From positions 1,552,001-1,616,000 of the forward strand of contig NZ_CP018155.1 in NCBI RefSeq assembly GCF_001889045.1: a stretch of 64,000 bases of DNA, given 5' to 3'. Under the pieces are notes generated by a model. It was not told where the DNA came from, did no database searches, and saw only the letters and a list, made by a program, of their open reading frames with translations. Origin of the DNA: Tenacibaculum todarodis. Lineage in GTDB: Bacteria; Bacteroidota; Bacteroidia; Flavobacteriales; Flavobacteriaceae. Positions within the stretch are counted from its first letter, which is position 1. Every line of letters starts with the position of its first letter. The position numbers and the translations under genes were made by a program. Positions 8,526 through 17,400 of the stretch are shown piece by piece.

Positions 8526-8556
8526 AAAAAGGCTTATCGTGAGATAAGCCTTTTTT
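8526..8556 (-). terminator. trp operon attenuator terminator
   Basis: On the minus strand GGCTTATC (8550-8543) pairs with GATAAGCC (8538-8531) across a four-base TCAC loop, extended by A:U pairs and followed by a run of Us. It stands between the Trp leader peptide and trpE. An upstream GTGAGAATAA (8586-8577) can pair with TTATCTCAC (8547-8539) as antiterminator. Confidence 0.88.
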
Positions 8557-8589
8557 ATATTTTTTACATATAGGATTTATTCTCACTTA

Positions 8590-8637
8590 TTAATTAAGAG
8601 AGTTCCACCACCAAGATATGTTTAATTGTTTATTCAT
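8590..8637 (-). CDS. trpL: trp operon leader peptide with three consecutive Trp codons
   Basis: Fifteen codons, MNKQLNISWWWNSLN, with TGG TGG TGG at 8613-8605, ending at TAA 8592-8590. It starts eight bases past a TACTTTTG -7 box and stands before a terminator hairpin. A segment overlapping its last codons (CTCTCTTA, 8602-8595) can pair with TAAGTGAG (8589-8582); that segment in turn overlaps the antiterminator strand. This is the classical 1:2, 2:3, 3:4 layout of ribosome-mediated attenuation: ribosomes stalled for Trp-tRNA would free the antiterminator. Confidence 0.88.
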   Translation of the reverse strand: MNKQLNISWWWNSLN

Positions 8638-8644
8638 TGTGCAA

Positions 8645-8675
8645 CAAAAGTAAGGTAGATTTTTATATTAAACAA
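8645..8675 (-). promoter_or_regulatory. trp operon promoter
   Basis: TTG at 8675-8673, a 20-bp spacer and TACTTTTG at 8652-8645 fit the flavobacterial consensus exactly. Confidence 0.8.
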
Positions 8676-8689
8676 CCTTAAAAATGATT

Positions 8690-9484
8690 TTATTTAACTA
8701 TTTTAGATAACCACTCTTCAAAATATGGTCTATCATTGTTCCCTTCTCTTTCATACCATTCAGAACAAACAAAGTATTTTTCATCTAAAACCGTTACGGG
8801 CTCTTTCCAATAACGAGAAACCTTGACTTCTTCAATAGATTTTACTGACTTAAAAAATGGAAATTGAATTCCAAAAGTAAATTTAGAATATTCTAAGTCT
8901 TGCATTTTTTTAAGTTCTTCTTCATTTATTAATTCTTTTCCTAATACTTCATTTAGCTTTAACCTAACATATTTACCTATTGGTATTTTTAAAATCTCTT
9001 CTTTTATTTCAAAAACGCTTTCATCAACTTCTTGTAAATTAATTTTCATAATAGCATTTGTAATATTTATATTTCTAATATCATTAATAAAATCTTGAGT
9101 TATAGAAATTACATCTCCGTTCTGAAGGTCGTTACTTTTAGCATATTCTTTTGCAACTTTTTTTGGTGAGCTTATAGCGTATAATACTCCTCCATATTCA
9201 TCAAATAAAATCACAGTTAAATAATCAAAACCCCAACTTCTAATTATACCCAATGAACCAGTTAATTTTCCTTTAACCTTTCTTGATTTCACTTGATATA
9301 ACCTACCGTCTTTCGCTTTAACATCTGCACTTTTATTAGATGGAGGAAGTAACTCTCCACCCACATAATCTTTAACAAGATGTTCAGCATACTCTCCAAC
9401 AATATTACTCGTTCTCCCTAATTCATCTTTCATTAGTTTTGCTGACAAATTATAATTTTTCCAAAGTTCCTGTTTCCTATTCAT
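8690..9484 (-). CDS. Putative PD-(D/E)XK-like nuclease domain protein (DUF6998-like)
   Basis: 264 residues, no signal peptide. The N-terminal third reads GRTSNIVGEYAEHLV, then LPPSNKSADVKAKDG and LYQVKSRK. This order (Glu in a helix, Asp in 'SADVKAKDGR', then QVKxRx) is what restriction-endonuclease-like folds of the DUF6998 type show. The C-terminal half is unrecognised. It is the last gene of a minus-strand block with three related genes; the gap to the next is 6 bp, so they are probably co-transcribed. A role in DNA restriction or defence is inferred from fold and context only. Confidence 0.6.
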   Translation of the reverse strand: MNRKQELWKNYNLSAKLMKDELGRTSNIVGEYAEHLVKDYVGGELLPPSNKSADVKAKDGRLYQVKSRKVKGKLTGSLGIIRSWGFDYLTVILFDEYGGVLYAISSPKKVAKEYAKSNDLQNGDVISITQDFINDIRNINITNAIMKINLQEVDESVFEIKEEILKIPIGKYVRLKLNEVLGKELINEEELKKMQDLEYSKFTFGIQFPFFKSVKSIEEVKVSRYWKEPVTVLDEKYFVCSEWYEREGNNDRPYFEEWLSKIVK

Positions 9485-9490
9485 AATTTT

Positions 9491-9931
9491 TTATTTTTTT
9501 TCTATTTGTAAATTATTAATGATTCTTTCTTCCAATAACTCTGACTGATACCCAAAAGCCTGAATTATTTTTTCATCATTATAAAATTTAATTCCTGTTT
9601 TAGTTACGTAATCGGGTTTTACTTTTGTAGAAAATGAAATTGTAATTAATTTATCATTATCTAAATTATAACTAACATGCGGCAATATCGGATGGTTTTC
9701 TATTCTGTTAGACTCAAAAAACACTTTTAAATCATATTCTGCTTGTTTGTCATTTTGATATGTTATTCCTTTTGATTCTAATAAAACCTCGACAAGACTT
9801 TTAAAATAATCAAACGCTTTTTTACGAGCTACTTTAGGGTTTTTATCTTTAAATTCTTCATTTACACTTATTAATTCACTCTCTTTATGTTCTGGATTTC
9901 TGTATAGAAATCCGCTGACTAAATAAATCAT
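9491..9931 (-). CDS. Hypothetical protein, short member of a local three-gene family
   Basis: 146 residues, soluble. The N-terminus (IYLVSGFLYRNPEHKES, then DKNPKVARKKAFDYFKSLVEVLL) aligns by eye with the N-termini of the two following genes (FYVVHAxFyxN...KKITKxF...RxxAxxFFxxI), and its LITISFSTKV matches their NIALTxSFG strand. It lacks their C-terminal half, so it is a short paralogue or a trimmed copy. Family unknown. The lengths and order of the block (146, 330, 323) suggest duplication and divergence. Confidence 0.6.
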   Translation of the reverse strand: MIYLVSGFLYRNPEHKESELISVNEEFKDKNPKVARKKAFDYFKSLVEVLLESKGITYQNDKQAEYDLKVFFESNRIENHPILPHVSYNLDNDKLITISFSTKVKPDYVTKTGIKFYNDEKIIQAFGYQSELLEERIINNLQIEKK

Positions 9932-9947
9932 ATTTTTTATTTTTTAA

Positions 9948-10940
9948 TTAAACCCACTCTATTACAAAACCATGATAATGCCAATTATCAACTATTTTTT
10001 GGTGTATTTCTTTTTGAGAACTAACAAAAAAATAATCTTCTTTGTTTTTACCATACAAATTGGTTAATTCTAACTTTAAGCCTTTAGCAACATCTATCCT
10101 TCTTCCTAATCGGACTGTAAAAAAACTTGACAAATTCTCCAACTCTATCTTATAGTTCCGTAGCTCACTATCATGTTTTACTTTTAAATTACTTTTTAGA
10201 TAATCAATGTAACAACCATTCCGCGATTTCTCAATACTTACTTTTTCACTTTCGCTTTTAGTAAATTGAGGAGTTGGCAATATTTTAAAATTTTCTACTT
10301 TCACTAAATCTGTAATATTATTAACAACATTATAATCACTTGTAAAATTTCCATTATTAAATACATCAACATTTTTTATTATAAAACTTGACGTTCTTAA
10401 AAAATTAACTGCAAAATATTTTCTTAAAAAGACCTTATCAACCGTATTGTTAATTGTAATTTCTTCTTGAGTTTTATATTTTAAAAGAATATAAATATGC
10501 CATTCGGCATACAAATTAATTAACAACTCAGATTCTATTTCATTTAACGAAGCACCAACAGCACATATTGGTTTTATAACATTAGCGTAATAACTATTTT
10601 CAATATCTTCTTTATAAATTGCCTCATCACTAACTCCAAAAGAAAGTGTTAAGGCAATATTAGAATTTGCTTTACCCAGAAAATTTATATCATATAAAGA
10701 AAAATCAACATCATCTTTGCTCCTTTGATTAAAAAACTCATCATAGGAAACACAATCTGCTCCGCTTTTAATAAGATATTCATTTTTTATATTAGTAAAA
10801 AATTGAATTGCTTCTTCACGTGATTCATTAGGAATTGCACTATTAAAAAACTTTGTTATTTTTTTTAAACGCTTACCATTTACACCCAAGTTCACATAAA
10901 ACTGAGCATGAACTACATAAAACATTCTACTTGTTTTCAT
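9948..10940 (-). CDS. Hypothetical protein, paralogue of the gene at 10968-11939
   Basis: 330 residues, no signal or membrane segment. N-terminal module (about 1-60): FYVVHAQFYVNLG, then KRLKKITKFFNS and REEAIQFFTNIKNEYL. Middle module (about 105-165): NSNIALTLSFGVSD and KPICAVGASLNEIESEL. Both modules are clearly shared with the next gene upstream. The C-terminal half is predicted helical and charged and is less conserved. No catalytic motif recognised. Short gaps (16 bp and 27 bp) on either side indicate one transcription unit. Confidence 0.6.
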   Translation of the reverse strand: MKTSRMFYVVHAQFYVNLGVNGKRLKKITKFFNSAIPNESREEAIQFFTNIKNEYLIKSGADCVSYDEFFNQRSKDDVDFSLYDINFLGKANSNIALTLSFGVSDEAIYKEDIENSYYANVIKPICAVGASLNEIESELLINLYAEWHIYILLKYKTQEEITINNTVDKVFLRKYFAVNFLRTSSFIIKNVDVFNNGNFTSDYNVVNNITDLVKVENFKILPTPQFTKSESEKVSIEKSRNGCYIDYLKSNLKVKHDSELRNYKIELENLSSFFTVRLGRRIDVAKGLKLELTNLYGKNKEDYFFVSSQKEIHQKIVDNWHYHGFVIEWV

Positions 10941-10967
10941 TTTTTTAATTTTATCGTTTACTAAATT

Positions 10968-11939
10968 CTACAACCAATCTTTAATATATCTTTCTAAAGT
11001 TTTTTGCTCTTTTGAAACTTCTTTTACCCCTTTCATTTCTTCATGTATTTTTAATTGTTCTGAAGTGAAAAAATTACTAAAAAAATAGCTGTTTGATTTT
11101 CTAAAAAGTTCAGCATTACTTTCTAATAAATTAATTTTAGTTCCGCTAATAATTGTATTAAAATGAGATAGCAACTCCAATTCTTTTTTATAAATGGCTG
11201 TTTTTTGTAACGTTCTATTTTTATCCAAGCGCACTGACAGTTCTAAAAAAGTTTCTTTTTCGCTTATAGCATTATCCTCTTTAACACTTTTTACTTCGTA
11301 AAACTGAAATGTTGAGAAAAATCGATTATCATTATTATTGTTATGTCGCCTATTATCTTTTAAAAACTTTTGAATTAAATAATTGTGTTCCACAAAAAGG
11401 TTATCTAAAACATAACTGTCTTTAAGTTCATTACTAATAAAATTTTTAACATAGTGTTCTTTAGGAGCATCTTCTATTTTGTAGTTTTTATATAATTGTC
11501 TTTCTAAAATTAGGCTAATTTTTAATCCATCTTCAACTTCATGTAAAGAAGGACCAACCGCACAAATAGGGTATAAATTTTTACTGTAATCGTAAGTACG
11601 TTCTCGTCCTTTAATACCAAAAGAAACAGTTAGCGCAATATTTCCATAACATGCATTCTTTGTATAAAAATACACATCTTGTATTGTATCTACATAAGGT
11701 CTTTTTTGTTGCTCTTGCTTTCTTCTTTCTGAATAAGGAAATCTCGGACAATTTATCCAAGTGTTTTTACCTAAAAATTGGTCTCTAATTTCGTCGAAAA
11801 AACCTAACGCCTTTTTTCTCAGTTTTTTAGGTTTTTTATTTTCAAAAACCTTTGTAATTTTTTTGAGTTTTTTCTCTTTTGGATCAGAATTTTCAAAAAA
11901 CTCTGCGTGTACAACATAAAAAATTGGGTAATTGTTCAT
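10968..11939 (-). CDS. Hypothetical protein, first gene of the paralogue cluster
   Basis: 323 residues. N-terminal module FYVVHAEFFENSD, KKLKKITKVFENKKP, RKKALGFFDEIRDQFL, and middle module YGNIALTVSFGIKG with YPICAVGPSLHEVEDGL, both shared with 9948-10940; the C-terminal region differs. An Asn-rich patch (RRHNNNNDNRF) sits in the middle. Basic and charged, cytosolic. It is the promoter-proximal gene of the block; a 51-bp palindrome lies 146 bp upstream. The two conserved modules may define an undescribed family; a defence role is only a suggestion from the nuclease-like partner. Confidence 0.6.
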   Translation of the reverse strand: MNNYPIFYVVHAEFFENSDPKEKKLKKITKVFENKKPKKLRKKALGFFDEIRDQFLGKNTWINCPRFPYSERRKQEQQKRPYVDTIQDVYFYTKNACYGNIALTVSFGIKGRERTYDYSKNLYPICAVGPSLHEVEDGLKISLILERQLYKNYKIEDAPKEHYVKNFISNELKDSYVLDNLFVEHNYLIQKFLKDNRRHNNNNDNRFFSTFQFYEVKSVKEDNAISEKETFLELSVRLDKNRTLQKTAIYKKELELLSHFNTIISGTKINLLESNAELFRKSNSYFFSNFFTSEQLKIHEEMKGVKEVSKEQKTLERYIKDWL

Positions 11940-12084
11940 AATCTTTGTTTTAAAGTTAATTACCTGTATTATCCATATTTTTGCTTTTAATTAACCTTTT
12001 CGTCAATTTTCAACATAATTTAACACTATTTTAACTAAAAAAAGACCTTTTTAGAACTCGCGATACACACCAGTACAAAAACTG

Positions 12085-12135
12085 AGAATCGCGTATTTAA
12101 AAAATAAAAATTTTATTTTTTAAATACGCGATTCT
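12085..12135. repeat. 51-bp perfect palindrome (25-bp arms, 1-base centre)
   Basis: Arms run AGAATCGCGTATTT...AATAAAA and its exact complement, ending at 12135. It lies in the 244-bp gap between the 355-aa gene and the paralogue cluster. It could terminate the upstream gene, form a cruciform, or bind a dimeric protein. The perfection over 25 bp is unusual for a terminator. Confidence 0.85.
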
Positions 12136-12183
12136 TGGGTGATTTTGATTAAAATTACAATCCTATATTTATTTCTAAAAATT

Positions 12184-13251
12184 TTATTTTTTCCCTTTAC
12201 TCACATTTTGAGAATTATCCATTAACTGTAATTTAGTCTCAGAGGCAATTAACTTTAACTCTTTAAGCAAAGAATCAGTTTTTATATTTTTTTTAATAAA
12301 CTCATCTAATTTATTAGAATGGCTTAGCTTAGACAGCTTTTGGTAAGTTATTTTTCCATGAATGTTTTCTTTTAATTCGTTTGTAATCAAAAGAATTGTT
12401 GGTAAATTCTTTAAGTTATCATTCATAACATTAAACAAAGAACGATCGTGATCAATCGCTATCTTCCTCAAAGCTGGTACATCAAACGGTTCAATTGTTT
12501 TATTGTCAGACAATTTTGTATACGCTAATTTAGATACTCCATTATAAGTAATATAAACTTCATTATTTATAATACACAGCTTCGTTACATCTTTAAAAGA
12601 TATTTCACTATCCTTTACAAATATATTAATAGAACAAAGTAAATCATTTAACCATTTATTAAAAGCTTTATGCTCTTTTTTCAATCTAAAAATACGAGTT
12701 ATAAATCTGATAGGAAAAAATATGTTTTCATAAGTGCGATCTTGTGTTTTAATTCGTGACAGAAAAGTTTTTACTAAATCTTTTTTTAAATATACTCTAT
12801 CTACTATTCCACTAGACAGCACCTTTCCTTTAGTAGTGAAAATTTGCATATTTTCTACTTGTTCCTCACTAGTCTTAACTCCACTTTCAATATCATCCTC
12901 AGAATCAGGAAGGTACTCTATTAAAAACTCTAAGTATCGATAAAGAGCACTTTTATAATTTTGTAGAGTTTTTTTAGGGCGACCAAAAATAACTTCAACA
13001 TTTTTTATTGATAATTCGTCAATTACAAAAGACAAGATTTCATTAATAGCTTTATAGTTCTTTTTTTCAAATTCTGTATTAAGCGTTGTAAATAAATTCA
13101 ACTGTTCTTCTTTCTTTTCCTTAGAAAAGGAAATAAGTTTATTTACTCCAGAAACATAACTTAAATATGATATCGCTGACCCTTCCGTAATTTGAGTATT
13201 TTCAATTAACCAATTTTTATACTCATTTTTTAATAGAAATTCATTTTTCAC
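12184..13251 (-). CDS. Hypothetical protein of unknown family
   Basis: 355 residues, charged, no signal peptide. An N-terminal helical part (ITEGSAISYLSYVSGVNKL and, near residues 100-115, TLQNYKSALYRYLEFLIE) resembles the SAM-like/core-binding helices of tyrosine recombinases and some restriction enzymes, but no recombinase R-H-R-Y active site is visible. It follows the ADP-ribosylglycohydrolase gene at 62 bp on the same strand and precedes the 51-bp palindrome. I cannot assign a function; DNA binding is a weak inference. Confidence 0.5.
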   Translation of the reverse strand: MKNEFLLKNEYKNWLIENTQITEGSAISYLSYVSGVNKLISFSKEKKEEQLNLFTTLNTEFEKKNYKAINEILSFVIDELSIKNVEVIFGRPKKTLQNYKSALYRYLEFLIEYLPDSEDDIESGVKTSEEQVENMQIFTTKGKVLSSGIVDRVYLKKDLVKTFLSRIKTQDRTYENIFFPIRFITRIFRLKKEHKAFNKWLNDLLCSINIFVKDSEISFKDVTKLCIINNEVYITYNGVSKLAYTKLSDNKTIEPFDVPALRKIAIDHDRSLFNVMNDNLKNLPTILLITNELKENIHGKITYQKLSKLSHSNKLDEFIKKNIKTDSLLKELKLIASETKLQLMDNSQNVSKGKK

Positions 13252-13313
13252 TTTTATAACATTTTATTTAAACATTAATACTCTCTAACAATCTTAATAA
13301 ATGTTTTACACAT

Positions 13314-14288
13314 TTAAATTTTCCACCAAGATATAAAACCTCTCTCTAATTTAATAGATAACTTTTCAACATATTTATAATTTACAACATCTTGCCACCA
13401 ATCTTTTGGCAAACTATCTTTCCCATAAAAAACACCTGCTAAACCTCCTGTTATTGCTCCAATAGTATCGGTGTCTTCACCTAAATTAACAGCTTTTAAA
13501 ACAGCTTCCTTATAAGAGTTTGTAGTTAAAAAGCACCAAATACTTGCTTCTAAACTATCAATTACATAACCTGTAGATTTTACTTGATTTTCATCTAATT
13601 TAGAAATATCGCTTTTAATTAAGCTATCAAATTTTTCTTGCTCATAAACTGATATTTCATTTTCTTTAAAGAAGACTTTCACACGGTTTTGCGTGTTTTT
13701 ATAAGCTGTTTGTTTTTCTTTTCCCTTTATCAGTTCGTCTATTAAAACAAGATAGACTAAACACGAAATTGCAGAACGTATATGTCCATGCGTTAATGCA
13801 GAAACATTCCATATTTTTTCAAACTCTTGCTCTACTCCTTTCTTTTTTACTTCATAATACAAAGGTAAAATTCGCATTAAAGAGCCATTACCGTTTGTTT
13901 TTTCATCAGTTTCTAACTTTAACAATTCTAATTCTTTGTAATTTTTAGCTTCAATAATGGTCACTAATTTAGCTATAGCTTTACTTGTGGTAAAACCAAT
14001 ATCAAAAACTTCTCCGTGTGGTGTAAATGCAGCCTCAAACTTCCAAGCAATAAAATTTTTGGCAATATCTTTTAAACTGAATCCCTTTTGCAAACTTTTT
14101 AATGTACAAAGGGTGAGCGAACTATCGTCTGACCAAGTTCCTTTTGGCTGTAGATAAGTTCCGTATTCACGCATATCCACAACTGGATTTTCTTTTAATT
14201 GTTCTCTTGTTTGAAATTCAACAGGAACACCTAAGGCATCTGCTAAAATCAATCCCATAATTCCGTTTGAAAGCTTCTTTTTTTTCAT
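13314..14288 (-). CDS. ADP-ribosylglycohydrolase family protein (DraG-like)
   Basis: 324 residues. DraG/ARH fold with the first metal cluster in GTWSDDSSLTLC and the second in LGEDTDTIGAITGGLAGV; the N-terminal GLILADALGVPVEF is also typical. Members remove ADP-ribose from proteins, nucleic acids or small molecules using two Mg ions. No cognate ADP-ribosyltransferase is visible in the window, so the substrate is open. It lies in the accessory block; reversal of an endogenous modification and counter-toxin activity are both possible. The start MKKKKLSNGIMG matches the family N-terminus. Confidence 0.88.
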   Translation of the reverse strand: MKKKKLSNGIMGLILADALGVPVEFQTREQLKENPVVDMREYGTYLQPKGTWSDDSSLTLCTLKSLQKGFSLKDIAKNFIAWKFEAAFTPHGEVFDIGFTTSKAIAKLVTIIEAKNYKELELLKLETDEKTNGNGSLMRILPLYYEVKKKGVEQEFEKIWNVSALTHGHIRSAISCLVYLVLIDELIKGKEKQTAYKNTQNRVKVFFKENEISVYEQEKFDSLIKSDISKLDENQVKSTGYVIDSLEASIWCFLTTNSYKEAVLKAVNLGEDTDTIGAITGGLAGVFYGKDSLPKDWWQDVVNYKYVEKLSIKLERGFISWWKI

Positions 14289-14369
14289 ATTGCTTATCTC
14301 TTGAGAGCTTAAAGCTAATAATTAATAGTAGATTATTAATAAAAAATTACAATAACCTGTTTTTAACAA

Positions 14370-14395
14370 AAAAATCTCGCTAAAGCGAGATTTTT
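14370..14395 (-). terminator. Terminator of the gat operon
   Basis: AAAAATCTCGC / GCGAGATTTTT with a four-base loop lies 25 bp beyond the gatB-aspS stop. Confidence 0.85.
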
Positions 14396-14419
14396 ATATT
14401 TTTCAAGGATACATAAAGA

Positions 14420-17400
14420 CTATTTCCTAATTATCTTCACATTCATTTCTTCAACCTTTTTATCTGATAAAATTGATGGTGCGTTAAATAATAAATCTTC
14501 AGACGAACCTGTTTTAGGAAAAGCCATTACTTCTCTAATAGAAGCTTTCTTTTCTAAAATCATCATTAAACGGTCAACTCCCCAAGCAATTCCTCCATGT
14601 GGTGGCGCTCCATATTGAAATGCTTTGTACATGGTTCCTACACTTTTCATCATTTCTTCTTTATCATAACCCATGTTTTTATAGGTTGCTTCTAAAATTT
14701 CTGATTTGTGTGCACGAACAGAACCTCCACCAATTTCATAACCGTTTAAGATTAAATCATATTGTTGAGCAATAATGGTTCCTATTTCCTCACCTTCTCC
14801 AGTCATGTGCTTTTCTAAATCGTAGATTGCTGGCATAGAAAATGGATTGTGTGTAAATGTCCATCTTCCTTCGTCTGTTTTTTCAAACATTGGAAAATCT
14901 ACAACCCAAGCAGGCCTTAACTCTTTAGGATTAATCAATTTTAACAAGCGCCCCATTTCTTGACGAACAGCGTCTAATGCTTTGTTTGCTGTTGCATAAT
15001 CTGCCGCAGAGAAAAACACAATATCTCCAACTTGCGCATTGGTTACTTTTATAATATTTGCTGCAATTTCTTCGCCTAAAAATTTAATAATTGGCGATTG
15101 TAAATCGTTTTCATTTACAATAATATACGCCAAACCGCCTAAACCATTTTGTTGTGCAATAGCTGTTAGGTTTTCAATTTGACCTTTAGACATTCTTTTG
15201 TTTCCTTGCTCTTTTGCAGAAACTTTAATACATTTTACAATTCCGCCTTCTTCAATAGGTTTACTAAAGACTTGGAACGTTGTATCTTTTACAATGTCTG
15301 TAATGTCTTGCATTTGCAATCCATAACGTAAATCTGGTCTATCGCAACCATATTTATCCATTGCATTTTTATATGTTATGACTTCAAACGGATGTAAAAT
15401 CCATTTTTTACCATAAATTTTACGTACAATTTCATTAAACATTTTGGTGTTTAAATCGATAATCTGTTGCATACTTGCGTACGCCATTTCAATATCTAAT
15501 TGTGTAAACTCTGGTTGTCTGTCTCCGCGAGAATCTTCATCTCTAAAACAACGTGCAATTTGGAAGTATTTTTCAAATCCACCCACCATTAACATTTGTT
15601 TAAATTGTTGTGGCGCTTGTGGAAGCGTATAAAAAGAACCTGCTTGTTTTCTTGTTGGAACAATAAATTCTCTTGCGCCTTCATCTGTACCAGCAGTTAA
15701 AATTGGCGTTTCAATTTCTAAAAATTCCTCTTCGTCTAAAATATCTCGCATTAGCTTGATAACCTTATGACGGTTTACAATTGCTTTACGAACTTCATCA
15801 TTTCTATGATCTAAAAATTTATATTGAAAACGAACCTGCTCATTACTTTTAAATGCTCTTTTAATTTCGAAAGGCAACGTTTTAGAAAGGTTTAAAATCT
15901 CTAAACTAGCCGTTTCTAATTCTAATTTACCAGTTCTTAAACCTACATTATAATCGTCTTCATTTCTTTGCACTACAACACCAGTTACAGCAATTACCGA
16001 TTCTGGTTTCAGCTTTACTAATTCGTCTAAATTAGGAAACGTTTCTTTACTTAAACGTACTTGAAAAACTTGATTACTTGAATCTCTTAAATCGATAAAA
16101 ATTAATTCTCCATGATCTCTAACACTTGCAACCCAACCCGATAATGTTACTTCTTCTTTGATTGAAGCTTCGGATAATTGAGAAATTTTATGTGTTCTGT
16201 ATTCTTCTTTTATAATAATAGGAATTTGTGGTAACTCCTCTTCTGCTTTTGGATGTTCGCTATTTGCTTTTGGCTGTTCGCTTTTGGCTGTTTGCTCTTG
16301 GCTATTATCTAAAGGCGAATTGCTAACAGCTCTTATAATTCCCTCTCTAATTACTTTTCCGGAAGCTCCTTTGCCTATAATTCCAATTACTTTACCAACA
16401 AGAATACCTGCTTTACCTTGGTTTCCTGCTTTAATATCGTTTGCAATTGCTTCATTTTCTGAAACTACCTTCTGAATTGCAGCTTCAATTTGAGCTCCTG
16501 AAATTGTATTTGTTTTAAAATATGCTGTATAGTCAAATTTTGAATCTTTTAATAAAGATGTAATAGCATTTTGAGCCAACACAACCGTTACTTTATCTTC
16601 TTTTAATAAAGAGAAAATAGCGCTTAAATCGTCAATATTCTGAATATCCTTATATTGTTCTGGCTTAATATTATTGGTTAACGTTTTTGCTACAAAAGAA
16701 GCATCATTCACCTTATTATTAATAGCTACAAAGGTTTCTGAACGCAACGAATCTGCTGTAAAAAACTTAGCATCTTGTGGTAAAACACCACCTTCAATCA
16801 AAATTGATTCAACTGCATAAGGCAAAGAACTTACATCAACATCTATACTTTCTACAACATTTTTTATGCTTACAAAAGGTAAATCTGGCTCAGAAATAAA
16901 ACGATAATCTGCTTCAAATTCCTTTTTACGCATTGTTTTGGTTTGCTTTAAATCAGCATCCCATAAAACTGTTGTTTGATCTGGTCTAAACGCGTTATTT
17001 TCTATATAGTAATTTAGTTGTTTTTCAATTTCTTCCTTTAAAGCATCAACCATAAACTTAAAAGAATTTAAGTTTTTGATTTCTGTACGCGGATTTAAAC
17101 CTGTATCATTTTTCTTTCTTAAGGATACAGAAACATCCGATTTAAACTCTCCTTTTTCTAGGTTTGCTTCCGATATTTTTAAATTCTGAACAATACGCTG
17201 AATGTATTGTGCGTATATAGATGCGTCTTCAATATTACGAACACAAGGTTCCGTAACAATTTCAATTAACGGAACACCCGCTTTATTAAAATCAACCAAA
17301 GAAACTTTCTTTTCGTGCATCAATTTTGCTGCATCTTCCTCAATATGAACTTGCGTTAATTCTACTGTAAATTGACTCCCATCATTTCTATAACAAGAAA

